Shown here: piece by piece, positions 45,634 through 53,294 of the stretch
Position numbering within the stretch: position 1 is the stretch's first letter
How the letters are laid out: every line of letters begins with the position of its first letter
Assembly: GCA_903945175.1 (NCBI GenBank)
Contig: CAJAUM010000110.1
Location: 101,626-165,625 of the forward strand
DNA from: an uncultured Bacteroidales bacterium
GTDB lineage: Bacteria > Bacteroidota > Bacteroidia > Bacteroidales > FEN-979
Reading direction: 5' to 3'
Length of the DNA stretch: 64,000 nucleotides
Notes under the pieces: generated by a model
What the model was told of the DNA's origin: nothing
Database searches by the model: none
What the model saw: only the letters and a program-made list of their open reading frames with translations
Translations under genes and position numbers: made by a program

Positions 45634-45813
45634 GCGATATTTCTCCGACCGCTGCGGGTGGCTGGTTTCATGGATCAGTTTATCTTCGTAAACGTGATCG
45701 GAGTTGTGTTCCATGTTTATGCCATTGGCAAACAACCAGAGTTTCCTGTGGCAGAGGAAATAGTAATTGATATGGGTTCCGGTGATCGCGGGTGCCATTG
45801 GTTGCATACCCAA
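45634..45813 (-). pseudogene. Truncated cas4 (N-terminal fragment)
   Basis: The minus-strand ORF starts MAPAITGTHINYYFLCHRKLWLF (likely ATG 45798) and continues GINMEHNSDHVYEDKLIHE...SHPQRSEKYR, a clear match to the first ~55 residues of CRISPR-associated Cas4 (RecB-like nuclease, type I-B). The expected next block (GIKIDFYDxKNKVIHEVKKSDK, with the nuclease Asp/Glu/Lys) is absent in all three frames. The remaining reading frame to 45301 has no Cas4 similarity and runs into the deiminase gene. The CRISPR-like repeat follows 90 nt downstream, so cas4 C-terminus, cas1 and cas2 appear deleted. The rest of the 741-nt gap (45495-46235) shows no other gene I can support. Confidence 0.75.
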
Positions 45814-46208
45814 TGTTTGAATAATAAATCGGTTACACTGTGAAAAGATTGTCCGTCAGGAGTTATAAAATGTAAGTTATAAAAACAAGTTTGAAGAGAT
45901 GGGAGTTGTTTCAATTCCTTCTCCTCCGTGCTTTGAAAATTTTTATTTGTTTCAACGCGACAGGCTTCTTTACGAGGATTGTTTTCCGTTTAACTTTCCC
46001 CTCGGGGAAATAGGTATAGAAGGAATCCCCAAGAGATTCATTGAACCCATAACAGCGGAGCGGGGTATAATCCTGTTACCGCAGTTGTGGTTTCTATTTC
46101 AAAGATACAATCTAAGGACCGTTTAAGTAAAAGAATACAAGAAGCAGCTATGCAATCTGATATCGTTTTGTTGTGGGGAGATTACGCGCGAATCGGGCTA
46201 ATATTTCC

Positions 46209-46216
46209 TACATTTG
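46209..46216 (+). promoter_or_regulatory. -7 box of the DNPH1-like gene
   Basis: TACATTTG matches TAnnTTTG and is followed after 19 bp by the ATG at 46236. No -33 TTG at the usual spacing. Confidence 0.45.
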
Positions 46217-46235
46217 CGACTGAACTCTTTCAATA

Positions 46236-46670
46236 ATGACAAAAATCTATTTCGCCGGTTCCATCCGCGGGGGCAGAAGCGACCTGGACCTGTACAGGAA
46301 AATCATCAGTTATCTGCAGCTATACGGGGAGGTGCTTACCGAGCATATTGGGGACAGCAACCTTACGCCGCTGGGCGAGACTGGTATGACCGACCGTGAA
46401 ATTTACGACCGCGACATGGCTTGGCTCTCCTCCTGCGACATCCTGGTGGCCGAATTGACGGTTCCCAGTCTGGGAGTCGGGTTCGAAGTTGCCAGCGCCA
46501 TCAGGATGGAGAAAAAGGCGCTTTGCCTCTATCGTGTTCAGGATGGCCGGAAACTTTCGGCCATGATTGCGGGCTGCCCGGGTGTGTTGGTCAGAGAATA
46601 CAAAGATTTCAACGACGTCATGCGCATAATTGATGATTTTCAGGCCATTGATCAGTCAAGCCAGTATTAA
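46236..46670 (+). CDS. DNPH1/RCL-like 2'-deoxynucleoside 5'-phosphate N-hydrolase (nucleoside 2-deoxyribosyltransferase fold)
   Basis: A 144-residue protein opening KIYFAGSIRGGRSDLDLYRKI, with ILVAELTVPSLGVGFEVASAI carrying the catalytic Glu region and conserved Ser/Gly-Val-Gly. This pattern matches DNPH1 (RCL), which cleaves the N-glycosidic bond of deoxynucleoside monophosphates. It would add nucleotide sanitation to MazG in this genome. The phage-type deoxyribosyltransferase is an alternative within the same fold. Confidence 0.85.
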   Translation: MTKIYFAGSIRGGRSDLDLYRKIISYLQLYGEVLTEHIGDSNLTPLGETGMTDREIYDRDMAWLSSCDILVAELTVPSLGVGFEVASAIRMEKKALCLYRVQDGRKLSAMIAGCPGVLVREYKDFNDVMRIIDDFQAIDQSSQY

Positions 46671-46700
46671 ACACAAACAAGAGGTTTGGTATGGTGCTGA

Positions 46701-47471
46701 TCAATCGCCATCCCTGCATAACCTGAATCCTATGTAGCCATACCGAAAGGATGGGTTTGCACTCTCCCTGTCGGTTACGCGGAGGCCGGCATAGTCATAA
46801 AACCAGCTTCCGCCGCGGATCACGCGAAATGTTCCTTCTGACGGTCCTAAAGGGTTTTCATTGGGCGAAATTTTGTACCATGCCGGCGAATACCAGTCGG
46901 CACACCATTCAAACACATTGCCGCTCATATCGTGGATGCCCAGTTCATTCGGCTTTTTGCGGCCGACCGGATGGGTCATCGCATTCGAAATCCCCACCTT
47001 CCAGGCAACAGAGATATCTGCGTTGCTGCCGCTGTATTTATAACCCTTTGATTGGGGGCCCCCGCTGGCTGCATATTCCCATTCCGCCTCAGTCGGGAGC
47101 CTGTACTTCAGGTTCGAGATCTTATTCAGCTTCTCAATAAATTCCTGCACGTTATACCAGCTGACACGCTCAACGGGACAGCTGTCACACCCTTCGAAAT
47201 AGCGCTTGTTGGTATCCTGATCCATGATCAATCGCCACTCCAACTGGGTTACTTCATATCTTCCGATATAAAAATCAGACAACACCACTTCATGGATTGG
47301 CCGCTCATCCTCCCCGCCAAAGTTGGACCCCATCTTAAATTTTCCACCCCCGACAAAAACCATATCGGGATGTATCAATGCAGGAGTCATCTCCTGAGCA
47401 AAAACCTGATGCCCCAGCAGGAACAAAATTGATATGTGGATGATAACCCTATGCAATTCGTGCCTCATCAC
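46701..47471 (-). CDS. Formylglycine-generating-enzyme (SUMF1)-domain exported protein
   Basis: The 256-residue protein has a signal peptide (VIIHISILFLLGHQVFAQ) and one FGE-sulfatase domain: PDMVFVGGGKFKMGSNFGGEDERPIHEV at the start, YRLPTEAEWEYAASGG in the middle, MSGNVFEWCADWY and RVIRGGSWFYDYAGLRVTDRES near the end, finishing GFRLC. True FGEs need a paired Cys in the C-terminal motif; here this is not evident, so oxidase activity is doubtful. Many Bacteroidota exported SUMF1 proteins are structural (for example GldK-related). Alone in its transcription unit. Confidence 0.85.
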   Translation of the reverse strand: MMRHELHRVIIHISILFLLGHQVFAQEMTPALIHPDMVFVGGGKFKMGSNFGGEDERPIHEVVLSDFYIGRYEVTQLEWRLIMDQDTNKRYFEGCDSCPVERVSWYNVQEFIEKLNKISNLKYRLPTEAEWEYAASGGPQSKGYKYSGSNADISVAWKVGISNAMTHPVGRKKPNELGIHDMSGNVFEWCADWYSPAWYKISPNENPLGPSEGTFRVIRGGSWFYDYAGLRVTDRESANPSFRYGYIGFRLCRDGD

Positions 47472-47640
47472 CTTTTTGAATTACATCTTTATGCAAAATA
47501 CCGCATACAATGGGATCATTTTTTCGATCAAAAGTGTTTAAAAATACTTATATACTATGAAATAATCAAATAAATATGATTTATTCCCACTGTTTAATCA
47601 ACTTGTAACTTGGTGTTTTTTGAAAATTGTAGGCCTTGGG

Positions 47641-48228
47641 TCATATCATGAAACGGTAGGGCAGTGCGGCATCTTCGCCGGCATAATTCACACCGATGCG
47701 AGGCCCTGCAATGATATCCGCAGGATTGACGCTAATACTGCGGTCTTCAACCCAAATAGCTGCCTGTGCGTTTTCATTCGTGCTTGTCAGATCAAGTCCG
47801 GAATGTGAATAATGAATTCCCAGGATCTTCGCGACCTTCCCCGGACCGATTCCGAAATCCTTTGTAATTTTTACCTTTCCCGCACGCTCCAGCATGGTTT
47901 CGTTCCCTTCGGCCGGGATGATTCCACGGATCAAAACAGCATGGGGAATGTGCTGGTCGTTGGTGACAATATTGAATAACGAATGAATTCCATAGCACAG
48001 ATAAACATAAGCCGTCCCGCCGCGGGCATACATCACCTCGGTGCGTGCGGATCTCCGGCCTCCGAACGCATGAGAAGCCCGGTCGGTCACGCCTGCATAG
48101 GCCTCGGTTTCACAAATCATACCAGAGGTAATCACTCCATTGATCCGGGTAACGATGTGTTTGCCCAGCAGGTCTCGTGCTATCTGAACAACGCTGGGGC
48201 GGAGGAAGAAGGAGCGGGGGAGAAGCAT
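47641..48228 (-). CDS. mpg: DNA-3-methyladenine glycosylase (AAG/MPG type)
   Basis: A 195-residue base-excision glycosylase. VQIARDLLGKHIVTRINGVITSGMICETEAYAGVTDRASHAF carries the catalytic Glu and intercalating region. ARGGTAYVYLCYGIHSLFNIVT and LIRGIIPAEG follow, then GPGKVAKILGI. The start codon directly abuts a heptamer array that fills the entire space to the methyltransferase gene upstream, so no independent promoter is evident and expression probably depends on the upstream transcript. Confidence 0.93.
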   Translation of the reverse strand: MLLPRSFFLRPSVVQIARDLLGKHIVTRINGVITSGMICETEAYAGVTDRASHAFGGRRSARTEVMYARGGTAYVYLCYGIHSLFNIVTNDQHIPHAVLIRGIIPAEGNETMLERAGKVKITKDFGIGPGKVAKILGIHYSHSGLDLTSTNENAQAAIWVEDRSISVNPADIIAGPRIGVNYAGEDAALPYRFMI

Positions 48229-48298
48229 GACGAATTACCAATTACCAATGACCAATTACCAATGACCAATTACCAATGACCAATTTCGAATTACGATT
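48229..48298 (+). repeat. Heptamer array of TACCAAT/GACCAAT, 10 units, between methyltransferase gene and mpg
   Basis: Units in unbroken register: GACGAAT, TACCAAT, TACCAAT, GACCAAT, TACCAAT, GACCAAT, TACCAAT, GACCAAT, then decayed TTCGAAT and TACGATT. It begins at the base next to the mpg ATG. The TAA stop and last Ser codon of the methyltransferase lie in its final units. Confidence 0.93.
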
Positions 48299-49082
48299 TG
48301 ATGCAGTCGAAGCAGACGTAAGGGATTGAGATGACGAGTTCGCCTTTTTCTTTTGCGATGGCATTCAGTTTTTGTTCAATGATTTGGAAGACAGGTTCGA
48401 CCGACTTATCAGGCAGCAGCGCTTTCCAGGATCCCAGGAAATAGTTGCGGATGAAGGAGTGGTTCAAAAAGGCTGATCCGTCACAGTACTTCATTTTGAA
48501 TCCATCCACATTGATGGTTTTGATATCGAAACCTGCGCCCAGGATCAATTCTTTCAGGTATTCAACCGGTTGGCGTTTTTCCCCGATGTGTCCGTGCATT
48601 TTAACAATTTCTTGCTTCAAGTCCAATTCCAGAAGGGTCTCTTCAAACACATCGTAGAATTCGACCATGGTGTGGGGGAGGTTCATGGTCAGCACCATCT
48701 GGGCACCCGCATCGGCAACCCGATAGCATTCGGCCAATGATGCTGCCTGATCATTAACGTTGTTCAACCCGTTGTTTGAAACAATGAGTCCGAAGTAGCC
48801 ATCGGGAAAGGGAATCTCTTCGGCCACGCCCTTTACAATCTTTGCAAACACAATATCCTTGACCCGCTTTTTTTCGGTAATCATCTCCATGGATTCAGCC
48901 GAAGGATCCAAACCATAAACCATGCAGGCTTTTCCCATCCTCTCAGCAAGTTCAAGCATGGGGAACCCGCCCCCGCTGCCGATGTCGAGCACATTGATAT
49001 GGGATCTCATCCTGATTGTATCCAGCAGTGTTAATCCAAATGGGGCCGACCAGAGGGGAAGATCGTCGTAGGAGAGGGACAT
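48291..49082 (-). CDS. Class I SAM-dependent methyltransferase (Methyltransf_11)
   Basis: A 263-residue Rossmann methyltransferase. Motif I is INVLDIGSGGGFPMLELAERMGK, followed by VYGLDPSAESMEMI (motif II), and VAEEIPFPDGYFGLIVSNNGLNNV (motif III). The Asn-Asn-Gly-Leu-Asn motif after motif III and the substrate lid do not identify the substrate. It is between recQ and mpg on the same strand, with heptamer arrays filling both sides. Its terminal Ser-stop codons come from the downstream array. Confidence 0.85.
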   Translation of the reverse strand: MSLSYDDLPLWSAPFGLTLLDTIRMRSHINVLDIGSGGGFPMLELAERMGKACMVYGLDPSAESMEMITEKKRVKDIVFAKIVKGVAEEIPFPDGYFGLIVSNNGLNNVNDQAASLAECYRVADAGAQMVLTMNLPHTMVEFYDVFEETLLELDLKQEIVKMHGHIGEKRQPVEYLKELILGAGFDIKTINVDGFKMKYCDGSAFLNHSFIRNYFLGSWKALLPDKSVEPVFQIIEQKLNAIAKEKGELVISIPYVCFDCIKS

Positions 49083-49163
49083 GTTATTTACGAATTACGA
49101 GTGACGAATGACGAATGACGAATGACGAGTGACGAATGACGAATGACGAATGACAAATTACAG
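49083..49163 (+). repeat. Heptamer array of GACGAAT/GACGAGT upstream of the methyltransferase gene
   Basis: Starting at the base after the methyltransferase start codon, units read (G)TTATTT, ACGAATT, ACGAGTG, then several ACGAATG with one ACGAGTG, ending in decayed ACAAATT and ACAGACA. About 11 units in constant 7-nt register. The remaining ~90 nt to the recQ stop (49164-49252) shows no feature I can name. Confidence 0.93.
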
Positions 49164-49252
49164 ACAAATGTATGGATTTTCGAGTAAAATCAGTTCTTTG
49201 TTCTTTCGCTCATACCTCGTCTTTCGAACTTCGCACAACGTACTTCTTTTCC

Positions 49253-51160
49253 CTATCTCCACCTGAGTCTCCTCTCCTTATCCAAGGTGATTTTTTCGTT
49301 ATCGAGCAGCCATTGAACAGCGCGGATGATCTTGTCTTCATTGATGGGATCCGCAGCAACGACAAGATCTTCCATGGAACAGGGTTTGGTTTTAAGCACC
49401 GGTTTGATCATCTCAAGAATGCTGTTGAATTCCATTTCGTTGAGGCTGATTTTGTTTCGATTGATGCATACGTCACATTTTCCGCATCGTTTGGTATTGC
49501 ATTCACCAAAGTAGGCGAGCAGGGTCTGGCTGCGGCATTTGTTGTTTGTTTCAGCGTACCCGATCATCTTTTCCAGCCGCTTTTCACCATCCTTCAGCCG
49601 GTCGCGGTAATTTTCGGGGGAGATGGAGAGATCGTTCGTATCCAGCCTTGCCTGCATGAATATGATTTGCGGTTTATCGGTTTGGGGAATATAATCGAGT
49701 ATCTGCAATTTGGCCAGGTGCTGCAGGCTAGAGATCACCTTGTCGATACTGAGGTTGCTTCTGCGTGCCAGTTCCGGTTCGCTGAAAATGGTAAAATCGG
49801 AGAGGATTCCGCTGTATGACCGCAACATGGTTTTGATGAGGTGGTCGAAGGGCTCATGTTCCACCTGGAAGCGATAGAGTTCCTCCTTGCCGGCCTTGAT
49901 GAATACTTTTGAAGGATGATGAATCCCATCGGTGAGCATGACAAAGCCCTCTTTTTCGAGAAATTTGAGGCAGTTGAATACAATGACCGGCTGAAAATTG
50001 AATTGTTCTGCAAAGGCTGACAGATCGAAATCAAATTGCTGGTCTTTCCCCATTCCGACAGGTAGCTGGAAATAATTTCCAAGGGCCTGGTATACATCAC
50101 GAATCATCTGAAGTTCAGGGAATGAGAGCGAAAGATTATGCCGTGAATTAAGAATATCGGCCGTTTCGTAAAGCAGCACCGCATAAGATCGCTTTTCATC
50201 ACGGCCTCCGCGTCCCGCCTCCTGGAAATAGGCTTCGATGCTGTCGGGGAGATCAAGATGCACGACGATCCTGACATTCGACTTGTCGATGCCCATTCCG
50301 AATGCATTGGTTGAGACGATGATCCGGTTTTCTTCATTGATCCATGCCGACTGCCGCTGGTCTCTTATTTTGCTATCGAGACCTGCGTGGTAGAAGTCGG
50401 CGCTGATCTTGTTTTTCTGCAGAAACTCCGCGATTTCTTTGGTGTGACGGCGGTTGCGCACATACACAATCCCGGGACCTTTTACTTTGCTGACGATCTT
50501 TACAAGTCGTTTCAGTTTATCCTCCTCCTTTAACACCAGGTAGGTCAGGTTTTTTCGCTCAAAACTTTTCTGAAAAACATGCTCCTCTTTAAACTCCAGT
50601 CTCTTTTGGATATCCTTTACCACTTTGGATGTGGCTGTAGCCGTGAGCGCCAAAACCGGGGTCCCGGGGATGATGGACCGGATACCGGCGATCTGGAGGT
50701 AGGGTGGCCTGAAATCATAGCCCCACTGGGAAACACAATGGGCTTCATCAACGGCCAGCAGGTTGACCTTCATCCGTTTCAGCGATTCACGCATCTTCTC
50801 CGTAGTGAGCCGCTCGGGGGAAACATAGAGCAGCTTGATATTTCCGAACCGGCAATTTCCAAGGATGATATCAATCTCATCGGCATGCATGCCCGAATGA
50901 ATCGCAGCTGCAGGAATACCGCGCTTTTTCAGATTGTCCACCTGGTCCTTCATCAGTGCAATCAGCGGGGAGATGACCAGGCAGATGCCATCACGGGCCA
51001 GCGCCGGGACCTGAAAGCAGAGCGATTTCCCGCCTCCGGTAGGCAAAAGGGCAAGGGTGTCTTTCCCCTCAAGCACCGATTGGATGATCTCTTCCTGTAG
51101 CGGGCGGAAGGAGGAGTAGCCCCAGTGTTTTAATAGTATTTGATGCGGAGATAGGACCAT
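49253..51160 (-). CDS. recQ: ATP-dependent DNA helicase RecQ
   Basis: A 635-residue superfamily 2 helicase. Walker A is LLPTGGGKSLCFQVPAL, the DEAH box is AVDEAHCVSQWGYDFRPPY, and RGGRDEKRSYAVLLY plus AFGMGIDKSNVRIVVHLDLP cover motifs V-VI. The RecQ-Ct zinc site is CRSQTLLAYFGECNTKRCGKCDVC. No clear HRDC domain is seen; a short winged-helix-like tail ends the protein. It acts in recombination repair and fork restart. Its ATG is one base from a heptamer array. Confidence 0.95.
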   Translation of the reverse strand: MVLSPHQILLKHWGYSSFRPLQEEIIQSVLEGKDTLALLPTGGGKSLCFQVPALARDGICLVISPLIALMKDQVDNLKKRGIPAAAIHSGMHADEIDIILGNCRFGNIKLLYVSPERLTTEKMRESLKRMKVNLLAVDEAHCVSQWGYDFRPPYLQIAGIRSIIPGTPVLALTATATSKVVKDIQKRLEFKEEHVFQKSFERKNLTYLVLKEEDKLKRLVKIVSKVKGPGIVYVRNRRHTKEIAEFLQKNKISADFYHAGLDSKIRDQRQSAWINEENRIIVSTNAFGMGIDKSNVRIVVHLDLPDSIEAYFQEAGRGGRDEKRSYAVLLYETADILNSRHNLSLSFPELQMIRDVYQALGNYFQLPVGMGKDQQFDFDLSAFAEQFNFQPVIVFNCLKFLEKEGFVMLTDGIHHPSKVFIKAGKEELYRFQVEHEPFDHLIKTMLRSYSGILSDFTIFSEPELARRSNLSIDKVISSLQHLAKLQILDYIPQTDKPQIIFMQARLDTNDLSISPENYRDRLKDGEKRLEKMIGYAETNNKCRSQTLLAYFGECNTKRCGKCDVCINRNKISLNEMEFNSILEMIKPVLKTKPCSMEDLVVAADPINEDKIIRAVQWLLDNEKITLDKERRLRWR

Positions 51161-51161
51161 T

Positions 51162-51224
51162 TAGGAATTACCAATTACCAATTACCAATGACCAATGACC
51201 AATGACCAATGAAAAATTACCAAT
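51162..51224 (+). repeat. Heptamer array TACCAAT/GACCAAT, 9 units, 5' of recQ and left of the four-helix-bundle gene
   Basis: Register-perfect units: TAGGAAT, 3 x TACCAAT, 3 x GACCAAT, GAAAAAT, TACCAAT. It begins one base from the recQ start codon and ends 63 nt before the four-helix-bundle ATG. The other array flanking this gene is in the opposite orientation. Confidence 0.93.
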
Positions 51225-51287
51225 TTGATAAAGTTATAAACAAACCTATGACTTTTTGGCGGATTATCGGATTAAGTAATAAAAAGT

Positions 51288-51698
51288 ATGGCAAATAAAA
51301 GTTTAAATCAAAGAACAAAACAATTTGCATTGAGAATCATCAGGATGGTTGATAATTTTCCTGTGACCAGATCATCAAAAATAATAGGGGACCAGATACT
51401 TCGGTCAGCTACATCGTTAGCTGCCAATTATAGGGCGAGTTGCCTGGCAAAATCAAAGAGAGACTTCATCAACAAGCTAAAAACTGTAGAGGAGGAAACC
51501 GATGAAACTATTTTCTGGCTGGAGCTAATTGAAGAATCCAAAATTTTTGCAACAGCTAAAATCCTTCCGGTTAAAACAGAAGCTCATGAAATCCTGAAAA
51601 TTATTATTGCCAGTATCAAAACAACCCGAAAAAACCAAATCGATTACCAGTCAAAAACCAAGACCAATAAAGAACAGCAAATTGGACCAAGTAATTAG
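51288..51698 (+). CDS. Four-helix-bundle protein (S23/IVS-encoded and bAvd-like family)
   Basis: The 136-residue basic protein begins KSLNQRTKQFALRIIRMVDNF and continues SKIIGDQILRSATSLAANYRASCLAKSKRDFINKLKTVEEETDETIFWLELIEES, a classic member of the 'four helix bundle protein' family (TIGR02436). That family includes proteins encoded in 23S rRNA intervening sequences and relatives of the Avd accessory protein of diversity-generating retroelements. Their general function is unknown. No reverse transcriptase is near it. It is flanked by inverted heptamer arrays, and its TAG stop is within the right-hand one. Confidence 0.88.
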   Translation: MANKSLNQRTKQFALRIIRMVDNFPVTRSSKIIGDQILRSATSLAANYRASCLAKSKRDFINKLKTVEEETDETIFWLELIEESKIFATAKILPVKTEAHEILKIIIASIKTTRKNQIDYQSKTKTNKEQQIGPSN

Positions 51699-51744
51699 TA
51701 AATAGTCATTGGTAATTGGTCATTGGTCACCTGTCACTTGTACT
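51689..51744 (-). repeat. Heptamer array in opposite orientation, right of the four-helix-bundle gene
   Basis: Read on the plus strand: AAGTAAT, TAGTAAA, TAGTCAT, TGGTAAT, TGGTCAT, TGGTCAC, CTGTCAC, TTGTACT, the reverse complement of the GACCAAT/TACCAAT family. It contains the stop of the four-helix-bundle gene (TAG at 51696-51698) and also the stop and last five codons of citF from the other strand. Confidence 0.88.
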
Positions 51745-53294
51745 TTCCAAATAGCGTCCAGCACCGTTCCATCCACCCACTTCACGACGGCCACGACCTC
51801 ATCGGTAAATTTGGGTTTGGCTGGCACACCGCAGATTTTCTCGGCTTCGGCTTTCAACTCGTGGATGGTTTTAATCGGAAGGGATGAGTTCTTCATCTTT
51901 TCGATCAGGTCGGTGCGGAGTGGGTTGATGGCAATGCCGCGCTCGGTTACGATTACGTCGATCAGTTCGCCGGGTCCGCAGATGGTGGTCACTTCGTCGC
52001 GAATCACCGGCATCCGGTCGCGGAAGAGGGGAACGGGCAGGATGACGCATTTCCCGAAGAGGGTGTTTTGCCACCCCCCGATTCCGTGCAGCAGGTAGCC
52101 ATCGGAATGGGTTACCACGTTGGCATTGAAATTTACATCCACTTCGGTGGCGCCCAGAATTACGATATCCACCATGGATGAGAAATTCCCTTTGCCATGG
52201 TAGTTGTAGCTTGTAAATGGGCTTGTATGTGTGTGATGCGGGTTTTCGCGCATGGAGCGCACACCGTCAAGGTCGAAGGTTTGCCCGTCGAGGATGTATT
52301 CAACAAGACCCTCTTCGAGCATCTTCACCAGGTATTTGTTGCTCCCACCACGGGCGAAACGGGCTTTCCATTTACGTTCCCGCAGAATTTCCGAGAAATA
52401 GATTCCGATAGAAAGGGCCGTTCCGCCGGCTCCGGCCTGGAAAGAGAAGCCATCGTAGATCAATCCTGCTTCATCACAGAATTTCGCAGACCATTCGGCT
52501 AACAACAGCCGGTCCGGACTTTTGGTGATTTCAGTTGTTCCGCTGACGATCTTCTCGGGAATCCCGATTTTATCCAGCACAACCACATAATCCACATAAT
52601 TTCCATTGATCTGCCATGGCAGACAGGGAAATGGAATGAGATTGTCAGTAACGATGATCACTTTGTCAGCATACTGAGCATCTGCCAGTGCAAAACCAAG
52701 CGGGCCGCATGCGGCAGGACCATTCACCCCATTTGCATCGCCAAAGGGGTCGGCTGTGGGTGCGGCGATCACCGCGATATCAATGTGCACTTCGCCATCC
52801 TGCACGGCCTGGTATCGGCCGCCATGGGAGCGCAAAACGCCAAGGCCTTTCATCTTCCCTTCGGATGTAAACCGTCCGAGGGCGCCATTCATACTGCCTT
52901 CGATATGGTGGATGGTGCCATCTTCGAGGTATTTTGTCATGGGTTCATGGCATGGGAAGGATGCCGAGGGATACCACATCAGATCCCTGATCCCCAGTTC
53001 ATGGGCAATATCAAATATCTGTGTGGCCACCATATCGCCATTGCGGAAATGATGGTGGGTGGAAATGGTGATCCCATCGCGTAATCCGGCCTTCAGCAAT
53101 GCCTCTTTCAGGCTGGGCAAAACTTTATTTCCATCGGCAGGATAATCGATACAGCTGGCAATTTTTGGTGCGGCACGGTAGCCGTCAGGTTTATATTTTC
53201 CAACGCCCATGTAAGGAATGGCAGGTTTTCCATTGATCACCGTGGGCACGATCCGTCCCGCCGCATTTTTTACAAGTTTATCAGATTTGCTCAT
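51720..53294 (-). CDS. citF: Citrate lyase alpha subunit (citrate CoA-transferase)
   Basis: Transfers citrate onto the acyl-carrier subunit and releases acetate during citrate cleavage. The 524 residues show KPAIPYMGVGKYKPDGYRAAPKI, ISTHHHFRNGDMVATQIF, the SHGGRYQAVQDGEVHIDIAVIAAPTAD block, and FQAGAGGTALSIGIYF near the active site. The normal end is near DAIWKVQ; the last residues VTGDQ and the TGA stop come from the adjacent heptamer array. The start overlaps the citDE fusion gene by 14 nt. citC, citX and citG, needed for maturation, are not in this window. Confidence 0.95.
   Translation of the reverse strand: MSKSDKLVKNAAGRIVPTVINGKPAIPYMGVGKYKPDGYRAAPKIASCIDYPADGNKVLPSLKEALLKAGLRDGITISTHHHFRNGDMVATQIFDIAHELGIRDLMWYPSASFPCHEPMTKYLEDGTIHHIEGSMNGALGRFTSEGKMKGLGVLRSHGGRYQAVQDGEVHIDIAVIAAPTADPFGDANGVNGPAACGPLGFALADAQYADKVIIVTDNLIPFPCLPWQINGNYVDYVVVLDKIGIPEKIVSGTTEITKSPDRLLLAEWSAKFCDEAGLIYDGFSFQAGAGGTALSIGIYFSEILRERKWKARFARGGSNKYLVKMLEEGLVEYILDGQTFDLDGVRSMRENPHHTHTSPFTSYNYHGKGNFSSMVDIVILGATEVDVNFNANVVTHSDGYLLHGIGGWQNTLFGKCVILPVPLFRDRMPVIRDEVTTICGPGELIDVIVTERGIAINPLRTDLIEKMKNSSLPIKTIHELKAEAEKICGVPAKPKFTDEVVAVVKWVDGTVLDAIWKVQVTGDQ

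Noticed and set aside
45908-45937. Second CRISPR-like repeat starting GTTTCAATTCC
   Set aside because: It shares only the first ten bases with the repeat at 45515 and then diverges; this could be chance.
45899-46126. Plus-strand ORF of 75 codons in the deiminase-DNPH1 gap
   Set aside because: No recognisable motif, no promoter, and a composition unlike the neighbours; treated as non-coding in a decayed region.
49172-49819. 215-codon plus-strand ORF antisense to recQ
   Set aside because: Shadow of recQ; the recQ frame carries helicase and zinc-site motifs and the shadow starts in array-adjacent DNA.
51288-51698. Four-helix-bundle gene as part of a diversity-generating retroelement
   Set aside because: No reverse transcriptase, template repeat or variable repeat was seen nearby, so only the family link remains.
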